From: Synechococcales cyanobacterium S06
GTDB lineage: Bacteria; Cyanobacteriota; Cyanobacteriia; Cyanobacteriales; JAABRE01
Assembly: GCA_011391125.1 (NCBI GenBank)
Contig: JAABRE010000005.1
Location: 38,417 to 102,416, forward strand
Length of the DNA stretch: 64,000 nt
Direction: 5' to 3'
Shown piece by piece: positions 10,603 through 19,403 of this stretch; position 1 is the first letter of the stretch, and each line of letters opens with the position of its first letter. Position numbers and translations under genes: made by a program. Below the pieces are notes generated by a model, which had not been told where the DNA came from, did no database searches, and worked only from the letters and a program-made list of their open reading frames with translations.

Positions 10603-12120
10603 ATGGCAGACCCTAACATTGGACGATTACTCGCTAACCGCTATCACCTCGTCGATATGGTTGGCGAGGGTGCTATGGGTCGAGTATATCGTGCAGAAGA
10701 TACGATATTAGGTGGCGTAACAGTGGCCATTAAATTCCTTTCCCAAATGCTGTTAAATGAAAAAATGCGCATCCGTTTTGAACAGGAAGCGACGATTTCG
10801 GCACTTTTGGGCGAAAAAAGCATTCACATTGTCCGGGTGCGAGATTATGGTATTGATGATAATGATTGTCCTTTTTATGTGATGGAGTATCTCCAAGGAA
10901 AAGGACTGAATGATCTAATTCAGTCAGAAAGCATTGATCTGAAACGCTTTTTTGTGTTTATGCGTCATATTTGTTTGGGCATGGAAGCGGCTCACCAAGG
11001 TATTATGTATAAAGGCGAACTTTGTCCTATTATTCATCGTGACATTAAACCCAGTAATATGTTAGTGATTCAAGAGCCGACTTTAGGGGATTTGGTGAAA
11101 ATCCTTGATTTTGGTATTGCGAAGTTAATTCAAGCTAGTGGTGACATGACTCACTCTTTTATGGGGACCTTAGCTTATTGTTCTCCTGAACAAATGGAAG
11201 GGAAGGAGTTGGATAGTCGCTCCGATATTTACAGTTTGGGAGTGATGATGTATGAAATGTTAACGGGAGAAATGCCTTTATTACCGGATAATTCCTCCTT
11301 TGGGGGGTGGTATAAGGTGCATCATTACGCTACCCCTGAGCCATTTGATCCAGATTACAATGTACCGCAACCCCTGCAAAATCTGGTGATGAAGTGTATG
11401 GCTAAATCCCCTGATGATCGCCCACAGCGTATTAATGAAATTACGCAAATACTTGAGAGTATTAATAATAATACCCCATTACCGGCATCAGCTTCCCGTA
11501 ATAGTTTTGCTTTACCAAGCAAAAACGAACCTGAAGAAGCAACCCGCATTTCAGCTCCTTCCATTGATGAAATCTGTTTGCAGTCAGCTTGGCCAAAAGA
11601 TAAACCACAGCAAAAAATTGTCTTTCCTCGTTTAATTCGTACTCCCGAAGGTATTTACACTACCCTGTGGGTAATGCTGGAAACCGAGGATATTTTGAAA
11701 CGTAAGTCTAGTACCCGTTATAATCAGTTTCTGTTTTTAACCAATCCTCATCCCATGGTGTTATGGATTACGGTATTACATAACCGGGAGCATGGTCCAC
11801 GTTGGCTTCCCTGTTATCTTGATTTGAAAACCACACCCGGACAACAATTAGCGAAAATCCTGGCCGATACTGGTTCTTATCGGATTATGTTTTTCGGTTT
11901 GGGTGAACCAGAACGTTGTCACAATGTGATGACTTCCACCATTGCTCCTCGACAGTGTCGTATGTTGAATGATTGGGTCACAGTCAGTCAAGCGGTAAAA
12001 GGGGAAAATAAACCGCAAATTAGCAAGAAAAAACTCAAGGATGAATTTGAAAAATTGAAACCGAAGATTCTGGCTAAACTGGAAGCTTTACGCTCTGGAC
12101 ACACGGATATTTCGGGATAA
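10603..12120 (+). CDS. Hanks-type Ser/Thr protein kinase with an unassigned C-terminal domain
   Basis: The kinase domain covers about residues 12-285: glycine loop GEGAMGRVYRAED, Lys44 in VAIKFL, HRDIKPSN near 145, DFG near 169, and an SPEQ (APE-equivalent) motif. All catalytic residues are present, so it should be active. A linker of about 30 residues leads to a C-terminal domain (about 330-480) rich in W, F and P that I cannot assign; it contains WVMLETEDILKRKSS and GLGEPERCHNVMTS. A basic, coiled-coil-like tail (ISKKKLKDEFEKLKPK) ends the protein. There is no membrane segment, unlike the kinase at 37320. The heptamer repeat array begins right after the stop codon. Confidence 0.92.
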   Translation: MADPNIGRLLANRYHLVDMVGEGAMGRVYRAEDTILGGVTVAIKFLSQMLLNEKMRIRFEQEATISALLGEKSIHIVRVRDYGIDDNDCPFYVMEYLQGKGLNDLIQSESIDLKRFFVFMRHICLGMEAAHQGIMYKGELCPIIHRDIKPSNMLVIQEPTLGDLVKILDFGIAKLIQASGDMTHSFMGTLAYCSPEQMEGKELDSRSDIYSLGVMMYEMLTGEMPLLPDNSSFGGWYKVHHYATPEPFDPDYNVPQPLQNLVMKCMAKSPDDRPQRINEITQILESINNNTPLPASASRNSFALPSKNEPEEATRISAPSIDEICLQSAWPKDKPQQKIVFPRLIRTPEGIYTTLWVMLETEDILKRKSSTRYNQFLFLTNPHPMVLWITVLHNREHGPRWLPCYLDLKTTPGQQLAKILADTGSYRIMFFGLGEPERCHNVMTSTIAPRQCRMLNDWVTVSQAVKGENKPQISKKKLKDEFEKLKPKILAKLEALRSGHTDISG

Positions 12121-12456
12121 TAAGTAAGAGGTAAGAGGTAATAGGTAATAGGTAATAGGTAAGAGGTAATCGGTAATCGGTAATAGGTAATCGGTAATAG
12201 GTAGGAGGGAAGAGGTAATAGGTAATCGGTAATAGGTAAGAGGTAATAGGTAATAGGTAAGAGGTAATAGGTAGGAGGGAAGAGGTAATAGGTAATCGGT
12301 AATAGGTAAGAGGTAATAGGTAATAGGTAAGAGGTAATAGGTAATAGGTAAGAGGTAATAGGTAATAGGTAAGAGGTAATAGGTAAGAGGTAATAGGTAA
12401 TCGGTAGGAGGGAAGAGGTAATAGGTAAGAGGGAAGAGGTAATAGGTAATTAGGTA
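12121..12456. repeat. Heptanucleotide tandem repeat array (STRR type)
   Basis: About 47 tandem 7-mers of the types TAATAGG, TAAGAGG, TAATCGG, TAGGAGG and GAAGAGG fill the region from the kinase stop to 12456. A 70-bp (ten-unit) higher-order period is visible: GTAGGAGGGA occurs at 12201 and 12271 with matching flanks. Short tandemly repeated repetitive (STRR) heptamers are known from cyanobacteria. There are no unique spacers, so it is not a CRISPR. Confidence 0.95.
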
Positions 12457-12561
12457 AGAAATCCTCTTTACTTGTTATCTTGACATCACAATTATTACAT
12501 ATTAATTATTAGTTATTATTTATTACTTGGGAAAAAATATTTATCTATTATTTATAGAATT

Positions 12562-12924
12562 ATGAGTGATAATAATATTACTATTCAACAAAGGACAGAA
12601 AATTTTTCTATTCGAGTAATTAATGCTTATGTAGAACTCAATAAAAGACATTTTGATGATGGGGGAAAAGTATTAGCAAAACAATTTCTAAGAAGTGGGA
12701 CATCCATTGGAGCTAATTGTGCAGAAGCTATTTATGCACAATCACGAAATGATTTTATTTCTAAGTATTCTATTGCTTTAAAAGAAGCATCGGAAACCAA
12801 ATATTGGATTAAAATTATGATTAAATCCCAACTTGTTTCTGAGCAAAAATTTTCACTAATGGAACAAGAAATTATCGAAATAATAAGAATTTTAACCGCA
12901 ATAATTAACAAGCTAAAATCTTAA
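12562..12924 (+). CDS. Four-helix-bundle protein (23S rRNA IVS-protein family)
   Basis: The 120-residue all-helical protein has the family core LAKQFLRSGTSIGANCAEAIYAQSRNDFISKYSIALKEASE followed by ETKYWIKIM. This family (S23/IVP, also related to Avd of diversity-generating retroelements) was first seen as ORFs in 23S rRNA intervening sequences. Its function as a free-standing gene is not settled; nucleic-acid binding is likely from the family. No rRNA or reverse transcriptase is nearby. The gene sits between a long heptamer array (12121-12456) and a short array of the complementary heptamer (about 13000-13036), so it is framed by an inverted repeat. Confidence 0.85.
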   Translation: MSDNNITIQQRTENFSIRVINAYVELNKRHFDDGGKVLAKQFLRSGTSIGANCAEAIYAQSRNDFISKYSIALKEASETKYWIKIMIKSQLVSEQKFSLMEQEIIEIIRILTAIINKLKS

Positions 12925-12997
12925 TCAAATTAGCAAGTAACAAATAAAAAATAATAAGTAAATAGGTTATTCAAGATAAGAAATCAAAAAAACCATT

Positions 12998-13037
12998 ACC
13001 TAAAAACCTATTACCTATTACCTATTACCTATTACCT
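12998..13037. repeat. Complementary heptamer array running into glmM
   Basis: Five copies of the 7-mer CCTATTA (complement of TAATAGG) lie here, opposite in sense to the array at 12121-12456. The last copies supply the stop codon and final codons of glmM on the minus strand. Confidence 0.85.
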
Positions 13038-14444
13038 AATTAAATGTGTTTCCACTTCCTTGGTTAACTTAGTGGTCCAATAATCGGTTAAATCAGAGTT
13101 GATCGCCTCCACCATTACACGGATTAAAGGTTCAGTACCCGAAGCGCGAACCAAGACTCGGCCATCATTACCCAATGATTTTTCGGCCTCAGAAATCGCC
13201 TTTTGTAAAGGTTCACAATCTTGCCAACTGTTTAAACGCTCGCAATTATGTAAACGAATATTGCGCAATATTTGAGGGTAGGTAGTAAAACTTTGATCAA
13301 CTAATTCACTAAGGGAAACGCCAGATTGACGAATTAAAGCGGTTAAATGTAAAGCAGTTTGCAAACCGTCTCCGGAGACACCGTAATGATGACAGAGGAT
13401 GTGTCCGGATTGTTCACCACCCAACATTGCCCCAGTGCGCCACATTTGGGCTTGGACATATTTGTCACCGACAGCAGTTCTAATCAATTTACCGCCCAAT
13501 TTTTCCCAAGCTTTTTCAAAACCTAAATTAGCCATCACTGTACCAACCAAAAGGTTATCCGGTAATTGATCCTGTTCTTGAAGATGTTTTCCCCATAAAT
13601 AGAGTATATAATCACCATCGATTGTACGACCGAGGGAATCAACAGCCATAAGGCGATCAGCATCGCCGTCAAAAGCAAAACCCACATCGGCCTGATGGTT
13701 TTTTACAGCTTGTTTGAGGGTTTCTAGGTGGGTTGAACCACAGTTTACATTGATGAGATTACCATCGGGTTCATCGTGAAGGGCAATGACTTCTGCGCCG
13801 AGTTGTTCAAATACCGAAGGAGCTAATTTAACCGAAGCTCCCCAAGCCAAATCTAAAACCACTTTTAAACCTGTAAAATTGAGGTTTTGGGGTAGGGAAT
13901 TAACTAAATTTTCTAAATAATCTTGAATTAGGTAGCTACGGTGGTAATTTTTACCCCAATTGTTGTGAAGGGGAGTGTCGTGGTTCAAACCGTAGGTTTT
14001 TCTTAGTTGAAATTCGATCGCCTCACTCAAGGAATGACTAATTTTTGTCCCACCTTGGCCGAAAAATTTAATCCCGTTGTCTTCGGGAGGGTTATGACTT
14101 GCCGAAATCATAATTCCCCCTAAAGCGTCATTTACTTTGGTTAAATGCGCTACACAGGGCGTGGGACAAATGCCCAAATTCCACACTTCAACTCCGACAG
14201 CGGTTAGGCCAGAGGCGATCGCCGATGCTAACATATCACTAGAATTGCGGGAATCTTGGCCTAAAATAATCGGTCCTAATTTATGATTTTGTTTAAGAAC
14301 TTCTCCGGCGGATAAACCTAACTGTAGAGCAAAAGGAGCAGTTAGTAAATCTCCAGCTTTACCACGGATTCCATCTGTACCAAATAAAGGGGTTACGGGT
14401 AATTTCTGAGTTGTTATTTGTTGTTTTAAAGGGGTAGTTACCAT
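13032..14444 (-). CDS. glmM: Phosphoglucosamine mutase
   Basis: GlmM converts glucosamine-6-P to glucosamine-1-P for UDP-GlcNAc, peptidoglycan and LPS synthesis. The 470-residue product has [10 protein letters not shown] at the N-terminus, the phospho-Ser loop [17 protein letters not shown] (Ser about 116), the Mg-binding loop FDGDADR, GGEQSGH, and the C-terminal phosphate loop [14 protein letters not shown]. An in-frame GTG lies five codons upstream, but the ATG at 14444 has GTGAGGA correctly spaced before it, so I choose this start. The last codons fall in the heptamer repeat, which suggests that repeat growth has reached the gene end. plsY follows upstream on the same strand. Confidence 0.97.
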   Translation of the reverse strand: MVTTPLKQQITTQKLPVTPLFGTDGIRGKAGDLLTAPFALQLGLSAGEVLKQNHKLGPIILGQDSRNSSDMLASAIASGLTAVGVEVWNLGICPTPCVAHLTKVNDALGGIMISASHNPPEDNGIKFFGQGGTKISHSLSEAIEFQLRKTYGLNHDTPLHNNWGKNYHRSYLIQDYLENLVNSLPQNLNFTGLKVVLDLAWGASVKLAPSVFEQLGAEVIALHDEPDGNLINVNCGSTHLETLKQAVKNHQADVGFAFDGDADRLMAVDSLGRTIDGDYILYLWGKHLQEQDQLPDNLLVGTVMANLGFEKAWEKLGGKLIRTAVGDKYVQAQMWRTGAMLGGEQSGHILCHHYGVSGDGLQTALHLTALIRQSGVSLSELVDQSFTTYPQILRNIRLHNCERLNSWQDCEPLQKAISEAEKSLGNDGRVLVRASGTEPLIRVMVEAINSDLTDYWTTKLTKEVETHLIR

Positions 14445-14617
14445 ATAAAAATTCCTCACACTTAATGCAGTTCTCAGTTAACAGTTAATAGTTAATCATT
14501 AACAAGTATTAGTTTAACGATGTTTTGTTTATTTTGCTTGTTTTGCTGCTTGATTTTGTAAATATCTCACGCAAAAGGGCTTTTTTCATTGATAATTATT
14601 TAGTTATAGTGCTAATT

Positions 14618-15271
14618 TTACGATGGTTCATTGGGCTCCAATTTTTGGCCAATTTTAGGTTCAGTACCAACAATTAAACGCTGAATATTGGTTTTGTGTC
14701 TAAAAATCACATAAAAACCGCCTAAAAGCGCAAAAATTTGATAAGCTAAAGGTTGATGGAGAACCAGCATTAAAACATTAACCGCTAAAGCTCCAGAAAT
14801 GGAACTGAGGGAAACAATACGAGATAATGCCAAAATTACACCAAAAGTGGCTAAAGTTCCTAAACCGATGAGGGGATTTAACATAAATAAAATACCTAAA
14901 CTCGTTGCGACAGATTTGCCTCCAGTAAAGTTAAGAAAAATGGATTTACTATGACCGAATAAGGCAGCAATTCCCGCACTAATTATTAACCAAGATTGCC
15001 AATTTTCAGGTAAATTTATGCCCTCTAAATGATAACTTAATTTTACTAAACCAAGGGCTAAAGCTCCTTTTAAAACATCAATTGTCAGGACGAAAATCGC
15101 CGCTTTTTTGCCTAAAGTTCTGAGGACATTTGTTGCTCCAGTTGACCCCGAACCCACTTCTCGAATATCAATTCCTTGTAAATATTTTCCTGCTAAATAA
15201 CCAGTGGGAATTGAACCTAATAAATAAGCAACCAAAACTAACAAAATAGCAAAAGAAATTGGTAAAATCAT
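14618..15271 (-). CDS. plsY: Glycerol-3-phosphate acyltransferase PlsY
   Basis: PlsY transfers an acyl group from acyl-phosphate to glycerol-3-phosphate, the first step of membrane lipid synthesis. The 217-residue integral membrane protein has five hydrophobic segments. The conserved cytoplasmic motifs are GSIPTGYLAGK, GSGSTGATNVLRTLGKK (phosphate binding), FGHSKSIFLNFTGGKSVATSLG and FVIFRHKTNIQRL-like YVIFRHKTNI near the end. The size is normal for the family. It is followed by glmM on the same strand, with a gap of about 170 nt. Confidence 0.96.
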   Translation of the reverse strand: MILPISFAILLVLVAYLLGSIPTGYLAGKYLQGIDIREVGSGSTGATNVLRTLGKKAAIFVLTIDVLKGALALGLVKLSYHLEGINLPENWQSWLIISAGIAALFGHSKSIFLNFTGGKSVATSLGILFMLNPLIGLGTLATFGVILALSRIVSLSSISGALAVNVLMLVLHQPLAYQIFALLGGFYVIFRHKTNIQRLIVGTEPKIGQKLEPNEPS

Positions 15272-15400
15272 TTTTATTAATTATTAATTATTAATTTGGA
15301 TACTTTTTGTACCTAGTTTACTTGGCCAAGATAGATGTAAGCTTTGCTGCACAAAAATTTTTACTCTTTTTAGTAACATAAATTAACTCATTTTTGTCAC

Positions 15401-16528
15401 TTAAAAATTATAACCAGACAATTGAGTTGGCTCAGGAGTAAACGCCAACCAGAGAGGAAACTGCAACAAAGATAAACCAATTTGTCCCTCAGTTTCATCA
15501 ATAATAATTAATGGTAATTGTTTTTGAGCCACTAAACGTTCGGCTTTTTGAACCACGGCTTCTTCGTTGTCAAATAATGCTACACCCCGCTCCGGACCAA
15601 AATCACTCCGAGAAATTCCCAGACAATCTTGAAGTCCTCGTCTCCACTCCCCTAATCTTTCAGGGCTATTGGCTAAAATTACCGCCTTGAGGCGATCGCC
15701 ATATAAATTAGATAAAACGGAAATAATAGCCGAAGTCACCAAAATATTTTGCAAACGACTTCCCATGGTTTTCACCACCCCACGACCACCTTGGGTAAAG
15801 AGCCAATTTTGCACCCTTTCGGCATGAATTGGCTCAAAAGTGCGGCGTAATTGCCAAGGGGGACCATAATAATCAGGTAAAGTGCGATATTGGTCTAAAA
15901 TCTGCTTAATTTGTCGTTGTTTTTGTTCAAAATTCTGCTCACTAAATTGGGGAGTCAGGGTTTTCACTTCTTCAGTAACAGGAGACGGGGGAGTTTCTCT
16001 GGTTTCCCAAGCCTCCGTTGTTGGCAACTCCAACTGTTCCGCTGCCGCAGCTAAATCCTGCAAACTTCCGACCAAATAATCTTTAAAACCTTGAACTCGG
16101 ATGGCCAAATCTTGAGAAACTCCCGCAAAAGTTGTTCTCATTTCTTCTTGAATGCGCTCTTTTCTCCGCTCTAACTGTTCAACAGATATTTGTAAGGTTT
16201 GTTTGCGTTGTTCTAAGTCGCTAACTGCTTCAGTTACTAGACGATTCAAATTAGTTTCTAATTCGCTAATTTGTGCTGCTAAAAGTTTATTTTTCTGGTC
16301 TTGTAATTGTTTAATTTCCTTTTCTAAATTTGTTTTTTGTGCTTGTAATTTGGCAATATTTGTCTTTAAATTATCACTTTGTTTCAAAAGCATCTCGGTT
16401 TTTTTAGACTCGGCAACTTCCTCCGTTTCTGTCTTTTTTAAACCCTCATTTTCTGAAGCTTTTACTGATAGTTTTTCCGAAATTTCTTCGTGGGAATCTG
16501 GTTCTAAAATCTGATTATCTGATGTCAT
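15401..16528 (-). CDS. DUF3086 coiled-coil protein
   Basis: The 375-residue protein is conserved in cyanobacteria. After a charged, disordered N-terminus (about 1-45) comes a long heptad coiled coil (about 46-135), rich in E, K, Q and L. A globular DUF3086 domain covers about 200-375, containing YYGPPWQLRRTFEPIHAERVQNWLFTQGGRG and, near the end, LPLIIIDETEGQ, whose hydrophobic strand plus acidic residues recalls a Walker B but without a P-loop. It is transcribed together with DUF3119 upstream (73-nt gap), the usual pairing in cyanobacteria. Function unknown. Confidence 0.85.
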   Translation of the reverse strand: MTSDNQILEPDSHEEISEKLSVKASENEGLKKTETEEVAESKKTEMLLKQSDNLKTNIAKLQAQKTNLEKEIKQLQDQKNKLLAAQISELETNLNRLVTEAVSDLEQRKQTLQISVEQLERRKERIQEEMRTTFAGVSQDLAIRVQGFKDYLVGSLQDLAAAAEQLELPTTEAWETRETPPSPVTEEVKTLTPQFSEQNFEQKQRQIKQILDQYRTLPDYYGPPWQLRRTFEPIHAERVQNWLFTQGGRGVVKTMGSRLQNILVTSAIISVLSNLYGDRLKAVILANSPERLGEWRRGLQDCLGISRSDFGPERGVALFDNEEAVVQKAERLVAQKQLPLIIIDETEGQIGLSLLQFPLWLAFTPEPTQLSGYNF

Positions 16529-16601
16529 TTGAGTTAGGATTTATTAAGGTATTGGGGCAGTTTCTGCACCCTATTAATGGCAATTTCTCTTAATATTAGA
16601 A

Positions 16602-16994
16602 TTAATCTTGACGAGGACAATATTTTTCTAAACAAATAGTTAAAGTTTTCGCGTCAAAAATAATCGGTAAAAAATGAATACTTTTAACCTCTTTAAAATA
16701 AAACAAAATTGGCACTTTTGGCCAGAAAATACGCCAATTAGACCATTCAGAGTAAGGAAATCTTCTAATTAAACTTTGAGAACGATAAATATCTAAAGCT
16801 GTTTCACTAAATTGTAATCTTAGGGTGACAGTTTGTAACAGCAAAAATAAACCAAACAGCGAAACTGGTAAAGATAACCACCATTTCACCAGTAATAGGG
16901 GTATGGAAACTATAATCAAAAAAAGTGGAATTTTATAGCTGGGAGCTAATTCAATTGTTGTCTGATTGGTAATATTAGATGGGGAAGTAATCAT
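16602..16994 (-). CDS. DUF3119 family membrane protein
   Basis: The 130-residue protein has two adjacent hydrophobic helices (about 24-60). The signature region reads ALDIYRSQSLIRRFPYSEW followed by IFWPKVPILFYFKEVKSIHFLPI, which I recognise as the cyanobacterial/plastid DUF3119 family. It resembles a PH-like domain anchored by a hairpin, but that is inference. It lies directly upstream of the DUF3086 gene and is probably the first gene of a two-gene operon. Role unknown; the family occurs in oxygenic phototrophs. Confidence 0.85.
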   Translation of the reverse strand: MITSPSNITNQTTIELAPSYKIPLFLIIVSIPLLLVKWWLSLPVSLFGLFLLLQTVTLRLQFSETALDIYRSQSLIRRFPYSEWSNWRIFWPKVPILFYFKEVKSIHFLPIIFDAKTLTICLEKYCPRQD

Positions 16995-17425
16995 TTTGCT
17001 ATAGGTATAATTATTAAAATTTTAGTTTAACCTGATTTGACGGTGATTAAACCATGAAATTTGGGTAATTAATTCTGGTTTGCGCCAATTATGGCCGGTG
17101 AGGGAAGAGGTAATAGGTAACAGGTAAGAGGGAATGGGGGAATAGATTAAATTAACCTTAATTTATTGATCTCCTTGCTCTTTTTTAATTTGTAATCTCT
17201 TGACCAGAAAAGCGGGGCCTTCCCCTTATTCAGTTAACCATTGATAACTGTTAACTGGTAACTGATAAGTTGCTATTTGTCAAGAGATTGTAATAATTAT
17301 TAATATTTTGTTACTAAAAAGTTGAAAGTTGATTGCTGCGCACTATATATAAAAATAAGTTAAAATTTTGGCTATTTTTTGTCAATCAAGGTGACTATAG
17401 AAAGTAGTCTAAATTGAGAGAAAAA
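16995..17425. other. Intergenic region with a short heptamer array
   Basis: Between the divergent DUF3119 and sdhA genes there is a small heptamer run at about 17098-17135 (GAAGAGG, TAATAGG, TAACAGG, TAAGAGG types). Inverted GTTAACNATTGATAACTGTTAAC words follow at about 17235-17265. I see no further gene. Confidence 0.6.
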
Positions 17426-19153
17426 ATGTTAGAACACGACGTAATTATTATTGGTGGTGGTTTAGCCGGTTGTCAAGCAGCCTTAGCCATCAAGAAAGAG
17501 AATCCCCATCTTGACGTGGCCGTTGTCGCAAAAACCCATCCCATTCGCTCCCACTCCGTCGCAGCACAAGGTGGAATTGCTGCAAGTTTGCAGAATGTTG
17601 ATTCAGATGACAGTTGGGAGGCACACGCCTTCGACACGGTCAAGGGTTCAGACTATTTAGCCGATCAAGATGCTGTGGAAATCCTGACCAAAGAAGCTCC
17701 CAACGTGATCATCGAATTAGAACATTTAGGCGTTTTATTTTCTCGTTTAGAAGATGGGAGAATCGCCCAACGTGCCTTTGGTGGTCATTCCCACAAAAGG
17801 GCCTGTTATGCAGCAGATAAGACGGGACACGCCATCTTACATGAATTGGTAAACAATTTGCGGCGCAATCAAGTGCAGATTTACGATGAATGGTATGTCA
17901 TGCAACTGATTTTAGAGGAAAACGAGGCCAAAGGTGTGGTCATGTATCGCATAGAAGACGGTCACTTAGAGGTAGTGCGAGCAAAAGTGGTCATGTGTGC
18001 AACGGGGGGTTATGGTCGGGTATTTAATACAACTTCCAACGATTTTGCCTGCACTGGAGACGGGTTGGCGATGACAGCCGCATCAGGGTTGCCTTTAGAA
18101 GACATGGAATTTGTGCAGTTTCACCCCACCGGATTGTATCCCATTGGGGTATTGATTTCTGAAGCGGTCAGGGGAGAAGGAGCATACTTGCGTAATAGTG
18201 AGGGAGAGCGATTTATGGCGAGATATGCGCCGAATCAGATGGAATTAGCCCCTCGCGACATCACTTCTCGCTCCATTACCCTGGAAATTCGCGCTGGCAG
18301 AGGTATTCATCCAGATGGTAGTGCTGGTGGTCCCTTTGTGCATTTGGATTTAACCCACATGGGGAAAGAAACAATTATGAGTCGCGTGCCTTTTTGTTGG
18401 GAAGAAGCTCATCGTTTAATCAATATTGATGCTGTCATCCAACCTATGCCAGTCCGGCCAACGGCCCATTATTGCATGGGTGGTATCCCCGTTAATACCG
18501 AGGGCAGAGTCCGAGTCGATGGAACATCGCTCACAGAGGGCTTTTTTGCCGCAGGAGAGTGCGCCTGCGTGTCTGTACACGGGGGGAATCGTTTAGGGAG
18601 TAATTCCCTGTTAGAATGCGTTGTCTATGGGCGTATAGTTGGGGAGGCGATCGCCCAATATGTGAAAACAAGAAGTTATCCCCAATTTGACGCACAAAGT
18701 TACTTAACAAGTGCAGAACAAAAAATCCAAAGTTTACGCAATCAAAAAGGAAGTATTAGAATCGCAGCTTTAAGACAGCAATTCCAAGATTGTATGAGTG
18801 AACATTGCGGAGTATTTAGAAGCGAAAGTGTTATGAGAGAAGGCTTAGAGAGATTACAAACATTAAAAGATGAATATAACAATATTTATCTTGACGATCA
18901 AGGAACTTGCTGGAATACCGAACTTTTGGAAGCATTGGAATTAAAAAACATTATGATCGTGGGAGAAATGATTTTAACCTCTGCATTGAATCGACAGGAA
19001 AGTAGAGGTGCGCATTCAAGGGAAGATTTCCCCAATCGGAATGATAGCCAGTTTTTACAACATACCTTAGCCTATTATACCGATGGGGGAATTAAGATTA
19101 ATTATATGCCCGTCGTTATCAATCGTTTTGAACCCAAAGAAAGGAAATATTAA
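17426..19153 (+). CDS. sdhA: Succinate dehydrogenase / fumarate reductase flavoprotein subunit
   Basis: SdhA oxidises succinate to fumarate with FAD; in cyanobacteria it feeds electrons into the thylakoid plastoquinone pool. The 575-residue product has the dinucleotide fold HDVIIIGGGLAGCQAAL at the start and the flavinylation loop RSHSVAAQGGI. Other motifs are GHSHKRACYAADKTGHA, EFVQFHPTGLYP, the active-site region PRDITSRSI, RPTAHYCMGGI and GNRLGSNSLLE. A TTG four codons upstream is possible, but the ATG at 17426 fits the family and follows GAGAG. The iron-sulphur subunit gene is not adjacent, as is common in cyanobacteria. A hairpin follows the stop. Confidence 0.96.
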   Translation: MLEHDVIIIGGGLAGCQAALAIKKENPHLDVAVVAKTHPIRSHSVAAQGGIAASLQNVDSDDSWEAHAFDTVKGSDYLADQDAVEILTKEAPNVIIELEHLGVLFSRLEDGRIAQRAFGGHSHKRACYAADKTGHAILHELVNNLRRNQVQIYDEWYVMQLILEENEAKGVVMYRIEDGHLEVVRAKVVMCATGGYGRVFNTTSNDFACTGDGLAMTAASGLPLEDMEFVQFHPTGLYPIGVLISEAVRGEGAYLRNSEGERFMARYAPNQMELAPRDITSRSITLEIRAGRGIHPDGSAGGPFVHLDLTHMGKETIMSRVPFCWEEAHRLINIDAVIQPMPVRPTAHYCMGGIPVNTEGRVRVDGTSLTEGFFAAGECACVSVHGGNRLGSNSLLECVVYGRIVGEAIAQYVKTRSYPQFDAQSYLTSAEQKIQSLRNQKGSIRIAALRQQFQDCMSEHCGVFRSESVMREGLERLQTLKDEYNNIYLDDQGTCWNTELLEALELKNIMIVGEMILTSALNRQESRGAHSREDFPNRNDSQFLQHTLAYYTDGGIKINYMPVVINRFEPKERKY

Positions 19154-19168
19154 CCATTGCCATAGCAT

Positions 19169-19233
19169 TCCTCAATTAGTTGTATCAAATTGACAAAATT
19201 CTGGTCAAGATGTTCGAAGCAACATCTCGACCA
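19169..19233. repeat. Palindromic repeat after sdhA, possible terminator
   Basis: GGTCAAGATGTT (19203-19214) pairs with AACATCTCGACC (19221-19232) with one mismatch and a 6-nt loop. The preceding ATAGCATTCCT (19169) and this hairpin together match the element at 43401-43502, so it is a dispersed repeat that may also terminate sdhA. There is no clear T run. Confidence 0.6.
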
Positions 19234-19312
19234 AATATTATTTATCAAACAAATGTCAAGCATTCATAAAGAAAACTTATCTTAAGCATAAATAACTATA
19301 AATTAAAACCCC

Positions 19313-19341
19313 TTTACAAAACTTAAAATTGTGGTTATAGT
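19313..19341 (+). promoter_or_regulatory. psbA promoter (-35/-10)
   Basis: TTTACA (19313-19318) and TATAGT (19336-19341) are separated by exactly 17 nt, giving a 5' leader of about 55 nt before the psbA ATG. TTTACAAA also resembles half of an RpaB (HLR1) site; the second half-site is not convincing. Confidence 0.75.
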
Positions 19342-19403
19342 AATAACATCATACAAATGATAAATACGTACCTCGAAAAATTAATACAGCAATCATTAAA
19401 CAC

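Noticed and set aside
12121..12456. Possible CRISPR array
   Set aside because: Units are 7 bp in direct tandem with no unique spacers and no cas genes; it is an STRR array.
14450..14462. Resemblance to the Yfr1 RNA motif (CTCCTCACAC)
   Set aside because: ATTCCTCACAC here is the complement of the glmM Shine-Dalgarno region; no flanking stem-loops of Yfr1.
16152..16514. Cys/Ser-rich plus-strand frame opposite the DUF3086 coiled coil
   Set aside because: Cys/Ser/Leu richness is the expected antisense of E/K/Q codons; no RBS or homology.
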